The notes beneath the pieces are model-generated. The model worked only from the letters and a program-made list of their open reading frames with translations. It made no database searches and was not told the origin of the DNA. A stretch of 64,000 bases of DNA from Brevibacterium sp. S111. Its GTDB lineage: Bacteria > Actinomycetota > Actinomycetes > Actinomycetales > Brevibacteriaceae. The first letter of the stretch is position 1, and each line of letters starts with the position of its first letter. Position numbers and translations under genes: made by a program. Shown piece after piece: positions 34,330 to 42,842 of the stretch. The stretch is from assembly GCF_004745075.1 (NCBI RefSeq), contig NZ_RHFH01000011.1:1-64000 (forward strand), in the 5' to 3' direction.

Positions 34330-35643
34330 CTAGAGCCGATCCTCCGCCCCGGCGTTGAGGTGGTGGTACAGGGCCCACGCGGAGTGGTCGGTCAGGGACG
34401 CGATCTGGTCGACGATGACGCGCAGACGGGCGGCATCGTCGGCCGCCTCGGCGTGGTCGGCGCGGAACATCGGGTCGAGGTTCTCCGGTTTCTGCGCATA
34501 CCACTCGGCGAGGTCGCCGATCACCGCGGCCTGGATGTCATGCAGGCGCAGGCGGTCCTCGGCGACCATGACGGTCAGCGTAGCCATGCCCTTGAGCACG
34601 GCGATCTCGACCACGGTGGTCTCCGGCACGACGAGAGATGCCGAGTAGCGGGCCAGCGGCTCCCACCCGAACTCCTCGCGCGTCGCCGCTTCCGCTGCCC
34701 CGACGAACCGCCCGATGAGCTGGCTGGACATGTGCTTGAGGCTCGCCTGGGCCCGGCGGGACCCGTCGAAGGTCTCACTGGGCCAGTAGGCGGCGGCCTG
34801 GAGTCGGCTCAGCGCCTTGTCCATCTCCGCATCCGTCGTCTCCGGCAGATACCACTGACGGGTGATCTCGAAGAGCTCGGCCCGACGAGATTCGGAGGCG
34901 AAATCGGCAAGCTCGAGGTGGCCGGCGACGATGGCGTCCTCGACGTCATGGACGGAATAGGAGATGTCATCGGCCAAGTCCATGACCTGGGCTTCGATGC
35001 ATCTGCTGCCGTTGTCGATTCCGGAGCGGTAGAAGTCGAAGACATCCGTGTCGTCATCGTAGACGCCGAACTTCCGCACTCCGGAGTCGCGGCGCCCGGA
35101 CGTGGCCTCGCTGCGCGGCCAGGGGTACTTCGTCAGCGCGTCGAGGCTGGCCCGGGTCAGGTTGAGCCCCGCCGGTCGGCCGTCTGCGGCGATGACCTTC
35201 GGTTCGATCCGAGTGACCAGGCGCAGGGTCTGGGCGTTGCCTTCGAACCCGCCGATGTCCTTGCACAGGGCGTCGAGGATCGTCTCCCCGTGGTGGCCGA
35301 AGGGCGGATGGCCGAGATCGTGGGACAGGCACGCGGTGTCGACGATATCGGGGTCGCAGCCGAGGTAGCGGGCGAGTTCGCGTCCGACCTGAGCCACTTC
35401 GAGAGAGTGGGTGAGGCGGGTGCGGACGAAGTCGTCGGTGCCGGGCGCGACGACCTGCGTCTTCGCACCGAGGCGGCGCAGGCCCGAGGAATGGAGGACG
35501 CGGGCACGGTCACGCTGGAAGGCCGAGCGCCGTGGATTCTTTGCCGGTTCGCTCACCCACCGTTCCTCGTCCCACGGCGTATAGACCGCCACGGTCCCCG
35601 TCCGCACCGAGGTGTGCGGGTGAGTGTCGAAGGGCATTCTCAT
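34330..35643 (-). CDS. dgt: Deoxyguanosinetriphosphate triphosphohydrolase-like HD protein
   Basis: This 437-residue HD-domain enzyme of the dNTPase family cleaves dNTPs to deoxynucleosides and triphosphate. The metal-binding residues are in RTRLTHSLEVAQVG and CLSHDLGHPPFGHHGE, and the downstream Asp is in QVMDLADDISYSVHDVED. The N-terminus PRRSAFQRDRARVLHSSGLR fits the family. Its ATG at 35643 overlaps the dusB stop (ATGA), and dnaG follows after 3 bp. The dus-dgt-dnaG order is common in actinobacteria and joins dNTP control with primer synthesis. Confidence 0.93.
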   Translation of the reverse strand: MRMPFDTHPHTSVRTGTVAVYTPWDEERWVSEPAKNPRRSAFQRDRARVLHSSGLRRLGAKTQVVAPGTDDFVRTRLTHSLEVAQVGRELARYLGCDPDIVDTACLSHDLGHPPFGHHGETILDALCKDIGGFEGNAQTLRLVTRIEPKVIAADGRPAGLNLTRASLDALTKYPWPRSEATSGRRDSGVRKFGVYDDDTDVFDFYRSGIDNGSRCIEAQVMDLADDISYSVHDVEDAIVAGHLELADFASESRRAELFEITRQWYLPETTDAEMDKALSRLQAAAYWPSETFDGSRRAQASLKHMSSQLIGRFVGAAEAATREEFGWEPLARYSASLVVPETTVVEIAVLKGMATLTVMVAEDRLRLHDIQAAVIGDLAEWYAQKPENLDPMFRADHAEAADDAARLRVIVDQIASLTDHSAWALYHHLNAGAEDRL

Positions 35644-36827
35644 CCTCCAGAGATGTCGAGTTCGGCCTCCGACAGCAGCGATCGTCCGCTGGGGTCGAAG
35701 ATACGGGAATCCAGCCAGCCTTCGGGCAGGTGCGGCTTCTTCGGTCGGGTCGTGCGACCCCGCGAGCCCTCTGCGGCCTCCCCCGGATAGGGGGCGTTTT
35801 GGTCGAGCTGGGCAAGCAGTCCGGCAAGCTCCTCGAGCGATGACACCATGGCCAGCCGGCTGCGCAGGTCTCCCCCGACCGGGTAGCCCTTGAAGTACCA
35901 GGCGATGTGTTTGCGCAGGTCCCGCACGCCGTAGAACTCGTCTTCGAAGTGATCGACGAGGTATTCGCCGTGCTTGTACACTGCCTGCCCCACCTCGGCG
36001 AGGCCGGGACGGTGACGCTCCTCGCTGCCGTTCAGGGCATTCGCGAGATCGCCGAACAGCCACGGTCGGCCCTGGCAGCCGCGACCGATGACGACGCCGT
36101 CGCAACCGGTCGTGGCCATCATGTCCAGCGCATCCTCGGCCGCGAAGATGTCGCCGTTGCCGAGCACGGGAACCGTATCGCCGAGGTGGTCCTTGAGTCG
36201 GGCGATCGCGTCCCAGTCGGCCTTGCCCGAGTAGAGGTCGGCGGCGGTGCGCCCGTGCAGGGCGACGGCGGAGACACCCGCGTTGCGCGCGGTCTCGGCA
36301 GCGTCGAGGAAGGTCGTGTGGTCGGCGTCGATGCCCTTGCGCATCTTCACCGTCACGGGAATTCCCCCTCGAGAGGCCTCGTTGACGGCCGTGGTGACGA
36401 TGGCTTCGAACAGGTCCTGCTTCCACGGCAGCGCGGAGCCGCCGCCCTTGCGGGTGACCTTGGGAACGGGGCAGCCGAAGTTGAGGTCGATGTGGTCGGC
36501 CCGGTCCTCCTCGACGAGCATCCGCACGGCCTGGCCCATGGTGACCGGGTCGACCCCGTAGAGCTGCACGGAGCGCGGGGTCTCATAGGGTTCGTGGTGG
36601 ATGATGCGCATCGTCTTGGGACTGCGCTCGACGAGGGCCCGGGTGGTGACCATTTCGGTCACGTAGAGGCCGGCGCCGTATTCGCGACAGAGGCGACGGA
36701 ACGCGGTGTTCGTGATCCCGGCCATCGGGGCGAGCACGACCGGCGAGGACAGCTCGATGGGGCCGATGCGCAGCGGTGCTGCGGCGGCCGGGGACACGGT
36801 TTCTGGGCTGGGGCTGATGACACTCAC
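35640..36827 (-). CDS. dusB: tRNA-dihydrouridine synthase (DusB type)
   Basis: This 395-residue FMN enzyme reduces uridines in the tRNA D-loop. The TIM-barrel start is SPVVLAPMAGITNTAFRRLC. The NFGCPVPKVTRKGGGSAL segment holds the catalytic Cys, followed by VTVKMRKGID, VALHGRTAADLY, VLGNGDIFAAEDAL and GVVIGRGCQGRPWLF. The start is GTG 36827 with a GGGG-containing site upstream. It is the first gene of the dusB-dgt-dnaG operon. Confidence 0.94.
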   Translation of the reverse strand: MSVISPSPETVSPAAAAPLRIGPIELSSPVVLAPMAGITNTAFRRLCREYGAGLYVTEMVTTRALVERSPKTMRIIHHEPYETPRSVQLYGVDPVTMGQAVRMLVEEDRADHIDLNFGCPVPKVTRKGGGSALPWKQDLFEAIVTTAVNEASRGGIPVTVKMRKGIDADHTTFLDAAETARNAGVSAVALHGRTAADLYSGKADWDAIARLKDHLGDTVPVLGNGDIFAAEDALDMMATTGCDGVVIGRGCQGRPWLFGDLANALNGSEERHRPGLAEVGQAVYKHGEYLVDHFEDEFYGVRDLRKHIAWYFKGYPVGGDLRSRLAMVSSLEELAGLLAQLDQNAPYPGEAAEGSRGRTTRPKKPHLPEGWLDSRIFDPSGRSLLSEAELDISGG

Positions 36828-36916
36828 GACCCCATTATCCCAATGCAGTCAAAATCGCACATTCTCGCCCCTCTTCGCCTGTCTCCGACGCCGTGTTTCC
36901 GGTGTCCGTTCGGACG

Positions 36917-38587
36917 TCAGTCTCGCCGGGAGTTCGATTCTGCTCCCCCGCTTTCCGGTTCGGCACTGTCCTGTCCAACGGTCCCCGCACGGAGAAATTC
37001 CCGGACGTCCCATTCGGTGTCCACGGCGAGTTCGGCGGCGAGCCGGTCATCGTGGGTGACGACGACCATCGCCCCGCCGAATCCCTCGAGCGCGGTGACG
37101 AGCGCCTCGAGCGAGGACAGGTCGAGATTGTTGCCCGGCTCGTCGAGGATGAGCAGCTGCGGGGCGGGGTCCTGGAGCAGCTCGGAGGCGAGGGCGACCC
37201 GGAAGCGTTCGCCGCCGGAGAGGGTCGAACAGATCTGGTCGGTGCGACCGGCGCGCAGCCCCATGGCCGCGAGCACTTCATGGACGCGGTGCGGGTTCAG
37301 ATGCGGATTTCCCGCGCGCACGGCCTCCATGACGGTGAGGTCGGGCGGGAGCCGATACTGCTGGTCGAGGTGGCCGACAGGGACCGAGACGGTGACCGAG
37401 AGGTCACCGAAGAGCGCAGCGATCGGAGCGGAAGCCCCGTCACGGCCCGCGGCCGACATCATCGCTGCCAGCAGAGTGGATTTCCCTGCCCCGTTCGGTC
37501 CGGTCAGCCGGATCCGTTCGGGTCCGACGATCAACTGCGGTCGCTCCAATCTCGCCGAGGAGGCTTCGAGCACCCGCTTCGAAGCGTGCACCGTCGTCTC
37601 CGGCAGGTCGAGGCGCACGCTCGAGGACCGCCGCAGGATGTCTTTGGCCGCCTCGAGAGAATGCAGCGTCTCAGCTTCGTCTGCGGCTGAGTCGCCGCGC
37701 CTCTTCGCCGCGGACTTCTCTGCGGAGTTCCTCAGCCCGTTCATCGCGATCTTCGGTCGGCGCTTGTTCTCCTTGTCCTTCGCCGCCTTTCGGCCGGCTC
37801 GTGCGAGTTTCGTCTCGAGTTCGATGCGCTGCCGCTTCTCGATCGCATGGGCCTTCTTTGCGTCGATGACTCTCTGCTGCTTCGCTTCCTCTTCGGCCGC
37901 GACCATCTGCTCATAGTCGTCGAAGTTGCCGCCGTAGAGCCGCAGGCGATCGGTCATCTCGACGATCGCGTCCATGTGTTCGAGCAGGGTGCGGTCGTGG
38001 GAGATGACGAGCGTGGGACCGCGGCGTGCGGTGAGCATTGCACTCAGCAGCTGCCGCCCGTCCTCGTCGAGGTTGTTGCTCGGCTCGTCGAGGATGAGCC
38101 ACTCGTCTGCGACCATCGCCGCACGGGCCAGTCCGATGCGGCCGGCCTGTCCGCCGGAGAAGCGGCTGAGGCTGCGGTCGAGGTCGGCCGCCTCGAGGTG
38201 GAGGCCGAGTTCGGCCGTGGCCGCCAGGGCCTGCTCTTCGATGTCCCAGGCCTCGCCGATGAGTGCGAAATCGGATTCCGCTGCTTCGCCGTTCAGAGCA
38301 CGATGCAGTGCTGAACGGACCTTCGCGATGCCGAGAGCTTCATCGACGCGCTGAGCCGAATGCGGCAGCAGCTGGTCGATGTAGACGGCGTTGTCCGCGC
38401 CGGTGATCGTGCCGGCGGTCGCGGGCAGGTGGCCGGCGAGGAGTTTCGCGAAAGTGGATTTGCCGATCCCGTTGTCACCGACCAGCCCGATGAGTGCGGA
38501 GGGGATCGTGGCGGTCAGCTGGGAGAAGATCTCGGTATCGTCGCCGAGGCGGTAGTCCAGTCCGGACACAGTGATTGCTGTAGGCAT
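36917..38587 (-). CDS. ABC-F family ATP-binding protein
   Basis: This 556-residue soluble protein has two ABC domains and no membrane domain, as in translation-acting ABC-F factors. Domain 1 has GDNGIGKST, FSGGQAGRIGLARA and LILDEPSNNLD. Domain 2 has GPNGAGKST, LSGGERFRVALA and LILDEPGNNLD. The interdomain linker (about residues 230-300) is highly charged and helical (EEEAKQQRVIDAKKAHAIEK), as expected for the P-site tRNA-interaction motif. Family members include antibiotic-resistance factors and housekeeping translation factors; the type here is not decided by sequence. ATG 38587 has a GAGGA site and is preferred over an ATG four codons earlier. Confidence 0.9.
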   Translation of the reverse strand: MPTAITVSGLDYRLGDDTEIFSQLTATIPSALIGLVGDNGIGKSTFAKLLAGHLPATAGTITGADNAVYIDQLLPHSAQRVDEALGIAKVRSALHRALNGEAAESDFALIGEAWDIEEQALAATAELGLHLEAADLDRSLSRFSGGQAGRIGLARAAMVADEWLILDEPSNNLDEDGRQLLSAMLTARRGPTLVISHDRTLLEHMDAIVEMTDRLRLYGGNFDDYEQMVAAEEEAKQQRVIDAKKAHAIEKRQRIELETKLARAGRKAAKDKENKRRPKIAMNGLRNSAEKSAAKRRGDSAADEAETLHSLEAAKDILRRSSSVRLDLPETTVHASKRVLEASSARLERPQLIVGPERIRLTGPNGAGKSTLLAAMMSAAGRDGASAPIAALFGDLSVTVSVPVGHLDQQYRLPPDLTVMEAVRAGNPHLNPHRVHEVLAAMGLRAGRTDQICSTLSGGERFRVALASELLQDPAPQLLILDEPGNNLDLSSLEALVTALEGFGGAMVVVTHDDRLAAELAVDTEWDVREFLRAGTVGQDSAEPESGGAESNSRRD

Positions 38588-38701
38588 GAGGATCCTCATT
38601 TCGTGGACGCAGAAGCGCTGCGGGCCCGTGGCACCCGCATATCACGGCATGAGGATTCACTTCACTGCGGAGATGTCCTTCGTCGGAAATGGGACAGCAC
38701 A

Positions 38702-38730
38702 ATGATCGCCGAGGCGGTTCGCCGCGTCAA
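38702..38730 (-). promoter_or_regulatory. Candidate promoter of the ABC-F gene
   Basis: On the minus strand TTGACG (38730-38725) and GATCAT (38707-38702) are 17 bp apart. Transcription would start near 38695 and leave a leader of about 105 nt, which contains small GC-rich hairpins. The spacer contains a CGCCGAGGCGG motif. Confidence 0.5.
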
Positions 38731-38774
38731 GAGCACCTCCCGGCGGCGACCGTCGAGGCCGGGCCCGGAGAGCC

Positions 38775-39323
38775 TCAGACGATGATGAGCATGAGCTCGG
38801 CGGGCTCGTCGTGAGGATTCGTCAGCTGGTGCGGGACGTCACCTGGGGCTTGGGCACAGTCGCCGGCGTGGAGAGTGGTGCGGCGATCGATGGTGACGAC
38901 CTCGATGGTTCCCGACAGAACGAAGAAGCTCTCACGCGAGCCGCTGCGGTGGGCGGCGAAGGCAGAGGTTTCGCTGTGCGGGTCGAGGCGGTAGTGGACG
39001 ACGTCCATGTTCTCGATCGCCGAGGGCAGATCGCGGCGCCGGATTCCCTCGCCGAAGGTCGTTGTGGTGGGGATCGCCTCGGTGCGGGTGATCGTCACTT
39101 CGGGGGCGGCGAGGAGCTGGCCGACGTCGACGCCGAGGGCGCGGGAGAGACCCATCGCATTCGAGACCGAAGTGTCCTGCTCTCCTCGTTCGATCTTCGA
39201 CAATGCAGCCCGCGAGAGGCCGGCCCTCACGGCCAGCTCGTTGAGCGTGAGGTTGTTGAATTTGCGCCGAGCTCTGATGCGGGCACCGAACACGCGAGCG
39301 CCGAGATCCTCTTCTTTCGCCAT
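38775..39323 (-). CDS. XRE-family regulator with a cupin sensor domain
   Basis: This 182-residue protein has an N-terminal helix-turn-helix of the XRE type (NLTLNELAVRAGLSRAALSK, then IERGEQDTSVSNAMGLSRAL) and a C-terminal cupin barrel (GSRESFFVLSGTIEVVTID, HAGDCAQAPGDVPHQLTNP). Such regulators sense small metabolites through the cupin. It is divergent from the lactate-permease-family gene, and an inverted repeat lies between them, so it probably controls that transporter and itself. Confidence 0.92.
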   Translation of the reverse strand: MAKEEDLGARVFGARIRARRKFNNLTLNELAVRAGLSRAALSKIERGEQDTSVSNAMGLSRALGVDVGQLLAAPEVTITRTEAIPTTTTFGEGIRRRDLPSAIENMDVVHYRLDPHSETSAFAAHRSGSRESFFVLSGTIEVVTIDRRTTLHAGDCAQAPGDVPHQLTNPHDEPAELMLIIV

Positions 39324-39338
39324 TGTCGAATCATAATC

Positions 39339-39358
39339 TATTCTGGGATAGTAGAATA
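39339..39358. promoter_or_regulatory. Candidate operator between the XRE-cupin gene and the permease
   Basis: TATTCT (39339-39344) and AGAATA (39353-39358) form a perfect inverted repeat with an 8-bp spacer. It lies in the only A+T-rich part of the 61-bp divergent gap, 26 bp before the permease ATG. Confidence 0.55.
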
Positions 39359-39384
39359 CGATCCCTCAAAGGAAATTCGCGTAT

Positions 39385-40770
39385 ATGTTGGCGATGCTGG
39401 CGCTCGGTCCGATCCTCGTTGCCATCATCCTGCTCCTGTTCAAACAGAGAGCCTGGGTATCAGCGATTGCCGGCACCGTCGTCGCTCTCATCGTCGCCTT
39501 CGCCTTCCCCACCCCCGCCTCGGTGTGGGTGGATTCCGGTATCGACTACTTCCCGCTCATCCTCGAGGTCGCACTCATCCTGCTCTTCGGGATGCTCCTG
39601 GCCCGGCTGCTCGAGGCGGCCGGTTCGATGTCGCAGATCTCCTCCTGGGTATGGTCCCAATCCCCCAGCCGACCGCTCGGCGTCGCACTCGTCGTCTTCG
39701 GCCTCGTCCCCTTCGCCGAATCGGTCACAGGATTCGGCATCGGCGTCACCGTCGGGGTGCCGGTGCTGCGCCACCTCGGATGCACCCTGCGGCAGTCGGC
39801 GATCCTCGGACTCCTCGGACTCATCGCCGTCCCCTGGGGCGCCCTCGGGCCGGGCACCACGGTCGCAGCCGCGCTGGCCGGGCTCGATGTCGACGAACTC
39901 GGCCTGGCCACGGGATGGCTCAACGCGATTCCGGTCATCATCGTCACGATCGCGGTGGTTGCGATCATGCGCCCGGGTCCTGCCTCGGCGCTGGGCATCA
40001 TCGGGGCCGCCGCGCTGATGTGGGCGGGCATCCTCGGTGCCAGCATCTTCGTCGGCATGGCTCCGGCGGGAATCATCGGCTCGCTCATCGTCATCATCGC
40101 CATGGGCGCCCTCTTCGCTCTCCGTCGTCGCACCACCGGCTTCAGTCGGAGCCTGGGACGGGCCGCACTGCCCTATGCGTCGCTGACCCTCGGGCTGCTG
40201 CTGGCGCGGGCGCTGCACTCGGCCCTGCCGTCGCTTGTCACCCAGATCATCGCCTCTCCCCCGTTCTGGCTGGCCGTGGCCTGTCTCATCGCTGCGATCT
40301 CCGTCGCCGGGCGACGCAGCGTCGCCGCATCGGCCGCCCGATCGTGGGTGCCCATCGGCGTGGGAACGGCAGCGTTCATGGTCATGGGCTGGATCATGAC
40401 GACGACGGGAATGAGCGCGGCCATCGGAGCGGCGATTCCCGCCGGCCTCCTCGTGCTCACCCCGCTGCTCAACTCGGCCGGCGCGGTGCTCACCGGGTCG
40501 AACACGGGGGCGAACTCGATGTTCACCGGCACGCTGACCGCGGTCGCCACCGCCTCACAGGCATCCGCACTGCAGGTCGTCGCCGCCGGCAATGCGGCCG
40601 GCTCACTGGCCGCCCTCGCCGCTCCCCCGCGGGTGGCGATGGCCGTGCAGATGGCCGATTCCTCCGGGCCCGCCTCGGCGCGCGATATCAGCTGGGCGCA
40701 GGGTCGGGCACTGGCCGTGGCCGGAATCAACGCCATGTGCCTCGGACTCTGGATCCAATTCTTCGCCTGA
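39385..40770 (+). CDS. L-lactate permease (LctP) family transporter
   Basis: This is a 461-residue polytopic membrane protein with about a dozen hydrophobic helices. The family signatures are FGLVPFAESVTGFGIGVTVG and LTGSNTGANSMFTGTL, the two pseudo-symmetric motifs seen in LctP/GlcP lactate and glycolate permeases. It is shorter than the usual 530-560 residues, so the substrate may differ. The ATG start has AAAGGA 12 nt upstream. It is transcribed alone, divergent from an XRE-cupin regulator, and converges on the ectoine-hydrolase-like gene. Confidence 0.85.
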   Translation: MLAMLALGPILVAIILLLFKQRAWVSAIAGTVVALIVAFAFPTPASVWVDSGIDYFPLILEVALILLFGMLLARLLEAAGSMSQISSWVWSQSPSRPLGVALVVFGLVPFAESVTGFGIGVTVGVPVLRHLGCTLRQSAILGLLGLIAVPWGALGPGTTVAAALAGLDVDELGLATGWLNAIPVIIVTIAVVAIMRPGPASALGIIGAAALMWAGILGASIFVGMAPAGIIGSLIVIIAMGALFALRRRTTGFSRSLGRAALPYASLTLGLLLARALHSALPSLVTQIIASPPFWLAVACLIAAISVAGRRSVAASAARSWVPIGVGTAAFMVMGWIMTTTGMSAAIGAAIPAGLLVLTPLLNSAGAVLTGSNTGANSMFTGTLTAVATASQASALQVVAAGNAAGSLAALAAPPRVAMAVQMADSSGPASARDISWAQGRALAVAGINAMCLGLWIQFFA

Positions 40771-40809
40771 GGGCCCCGAACGTGCGGTCGTCGGAGGGGC
40801 GGCTCTCGC

Positions 40810-42138
40810 TCAGACGCGGATGATCTCGCGGGGGAAGTGCGTGAACGGTTCGCACCCGGTGTCGGTGATGAGGACCGGTTCGGACAGTTCGATGCCGTAG
40901 CCGTTCATCCACATTCCGCCGATGAGGTGGAAGGTCATTCCCGATTCGAGGATCTGATCATCCTCGGTGCGGATCGAGATCGTCCTCTCGCCCCAGTCGG
41001 GCGGGTATCCGATGCCGATCGAGTAGCCCAACCGGCTCGGCTTCTCCAATCCCGACAGCGCGAGCACACGATTCCAGGTGCGGGCGAGCTCGGCGGTGGG
41101 CACTTCGGGGGCAGCGACGTCGAGGACCGCGGTGAGCGCCTCGGCGACGACGCCCTCGAGTCGGACGAGCTCCTGCTTCGGTCGACCGGTCACCGCGGTC
41201 CGGGCCAAGGGCACGTGGTAGCGCCGGTGGACACCGGCGAGTTCGATGCTCACGGACTCATCGGCCTTGAACTGCCGATCGGTCCAGCTCAGATGCGGGG
41301 TGTCCGCGCTCTCTCCGGTGGGCATGAGCGGAACGATCGAGGGATAGTCGCCCCAGACCCCCTCACCGCCGCGGGTCTGCGCCTCGGAGATCGCTGCGGC
41401 CACTTCGTGCTGGCCGACTCCGACGCCGATCGTGCCCAGGGCCGCGTCCATGGCTGCCGTGGTCACCTTCGCCGCCTTGCGCATGATCGCGATCTCGGCC
41501 GGGGACTTCACCGCACGGATCCAGTTGACGAGTTCGAAGGAATCGACGAGTCGCCATTCCGGCACCCCGTTGACCAGGGCCCGGAAGGCGCGCGGAGAGA
41601 AGAAGTGCGAATCCATTTCGACTCCGACCGGTGAGGTCGAGGCGCGGGCGACCTCCCACCGCTGGCGCAGCGCGAACGCCACCCAGTCGAAGGGGTGGAT
41701 ATGGGGGCGCTGCACATAGCGCTCGGGGTAGCCGACGATGTCCTCCGGCGGAAGCCAGGAGGTGTGTGAGGCCCCGCGCGCGTCCATGTCGCGCATGAAC
41801 AGCGTCATCGGACCCGACGAGGGCACGAAGAGCAGCTGCGGGGTATAGAAGGACCAGGCGTTGTAACCGGTGAGGTAATAGATGTTCGCAGGGTCGGTGA
41901 CGATGAGTGCGGCCAGGCCCTGATCGACCATCCGGTTGCGCACCGACGCGATCCGGCCGAGGTACTCCTCGGGACTGAACGACAGCTCGTCGGCCCCGAT
42001 CGTATCGACCTCGCCGGGAACCGGCTGCGGGCGAGCTCTGACCTCCTGGCCTGCCTGCCCCTGTTCGGCACCGGGCCGCATACCGTAGACATCCGGGCGA
42101 TTCTCTTCGCCGCCGTAGAACAGCTCACCCTCATTCAT
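40810..42138 (-). CDS. M24-family hydrolase resembling ectoine hydrolase (DoeA)
   Basis: This 442-residue protein has the pita-bread fold of the M24 peptidase family. An N-terminal creatinase-like domain (LAALIVTDPANIYYLTGYNA) is followed by the catalytic domain with RAVKSPAEIAIMRKAAKVT. Near the C-terminus LGYSIGIGYPPDWGERTISI and GMTFHLIGGMWMNGYGIELS match what I know of DoeA/EutD. Those enzymes open the ectoine ring to acetyl-diaminobutyrate. The usual M24 metal ligands are partly replaced in that subfamily, and this protein also lacks a clear standard set. The divergent Lrp-type regulator and aminotransferase support a doe-type group, but DoeB and DoeC are not in the window. A dipeptidase is the alternative. 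Confidence 0.65.
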   Translation of the reverse strand: MNEGELFYGGEENRPDVYGMRPGAEQGQAGQEVRARPQPVPGEVDTIGADELSFSPEEYLGRIASVRNRMVDQGLAALIVTDPANIYYLTGYNAWSFYTPQLLFVPSSGPMTLFMRDMDARGASHTSWLPPEDIVGYPERYVQRPHIHPFDWVAFALRQRWEVARASTSPVGVEMDSHFFSPRAFRALVNGVPEWRLVDSFELVNWIRAVKSPAEIAIMRKAAKVTTAAMDAALGTIGVGVGQHEVAAAISEAQTRGGEGVWGDYPSIVPLMPTGESADTPHLSWTDRQFKADESVSIELAGVHRRYHVPLARTAVTGRPKQELVRLEGVVAEALTAVLDVAAPEVPTAELARTWNRVLALSGLEKPSRLGYSIGIGYPPDWGERTISIRTEDDQILESGMTFHLIGGMWMNGYGIELSEPVLITDTGCEPFTHFPREIIRV

Positions 42139-42240
42139 GACACCAGTGTGGTGACCTGTCTCACAGCCTGTCAATCACTGTCGACGCGCGTGTTGTCGGC
42201 ATCGATCGAGCTGCGGGTGGTCGATGGCGATTTTCGACAT

Positions 42241-42313
42241 TTCTGACGAATCGAGAATCAATCTTTTTCACTTTCGACGAAATTCGCATCTCGCACGGCG
42301 CATTTCAGTCGAA
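42241..42313 (+). promoter_or_regulatory. Three phased TTC-N-CGAA motifs before the Lrp-type gene
   Basis: TTCTGACGAA (42241-42250), TTTCGACGAA (42272-42281) and TTCAGTCGAA (42304-42313) are spaced 31 and 32 bp apart, three helical turns. They lie in an A+T-rich part of the divergent region between the ectoine-hydrolase-like gene and the Lrp-type gene. Lrp-family octamers bind such regularly phased sites. Confidence 0.5.
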
Positions 42314-42356
42314 TCGGTGATAGATTGGGCTGAGACACACATCACGGAGGTGAAGA

Positions 42357-42842
42357 ATGGACCAGTTCCTGCCGAACGGCAGCGGTTCCCGACTGGGAAA
42401 TCTCGACGAGAAATCTAAGGCGATCATCGTCGAACTGCAGCACGACGGAAGGAAATCGTATTCGGCCATCGGCAAATCCGTGGGATTGTCCGAGGCCGCT
42501 GTGCGTCAGCGGGTCTCAAGGCTCATCGACTCCGGAGTCATGGAGATCGTCGCCGTGACCGACCCGCTGAGTCTCGGTTTCGCCCGGCAGGCGATGGTGG
42601 GGCTGAAGATCCGCGGAGACATCACTGCGGTCGCCGATCGGCTCCACGACTACGACGAGATCGACTATCTCGTCGTGACTGCGGGGTCGTTCGACCTCCT
42701 CGTCGAGATCGTGTGTGAGTCGGATCGGCATCTGATCGAATTCGTCAACGAAGAGCTCCGCTCGATCGATGCCGTCGTGGATACGGAGCTCTTCATGTAC
42801 CTCTCACTGGAGAAGCAGAAATACAATTGGGGGACACGATGA
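42357..42842 (+). CDS. Lrp/AsnC-family transcriptional regulator
   Basis: This 161-residue protein has an N-terminal helix-turn-helix (AIGKSVGLSEAAVRQRV, about residues 41-57) and a C-terminal RAM ligand-binding domain (AMVGLKIRGDITAVADRL, DYLVVTAGSFDLLVEIVCES). The ATG follows GGAGGT. Its stop overlaps the next start by four bases, so regulator and aminotransferase are co-transcribed. Together with the divergent DoeA-like gene this matches the DoeX regulator setting, where the effector is an ectoine breakdown product; that function is inferred from context. Confidence 0.92.
   Translation: MDQFLPNGSGSRLGNLDEKSKAIIVELQHDGRKSYSAIGKSVGLSEAAVRQRVSRLIDSGVMEIVAVTDPLSLGFARQAMVGLKIRGDITAVADRLHDYDEIDYLVVTAGSFDLLVEIVCESDRHLIEFVNEELRSIDAVVDTELFMYLSLEKQKYNWGTR

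Noticed and set aside
33085-35790. A 901-codon open frame on the plus strand
   Set aside because: It is antisense to dnaG and dgt and has no motif of its own.
38662-38700. Leader peptide (GTG start, 12 codons) before the ABC-F gene, suggesting antibiotic-induced attenuation
   Set aside because: The start codon would lie upstream of the transcription start predicted from the TTGACG/GATCAT promoter, and no clear alternating hairpins were found.
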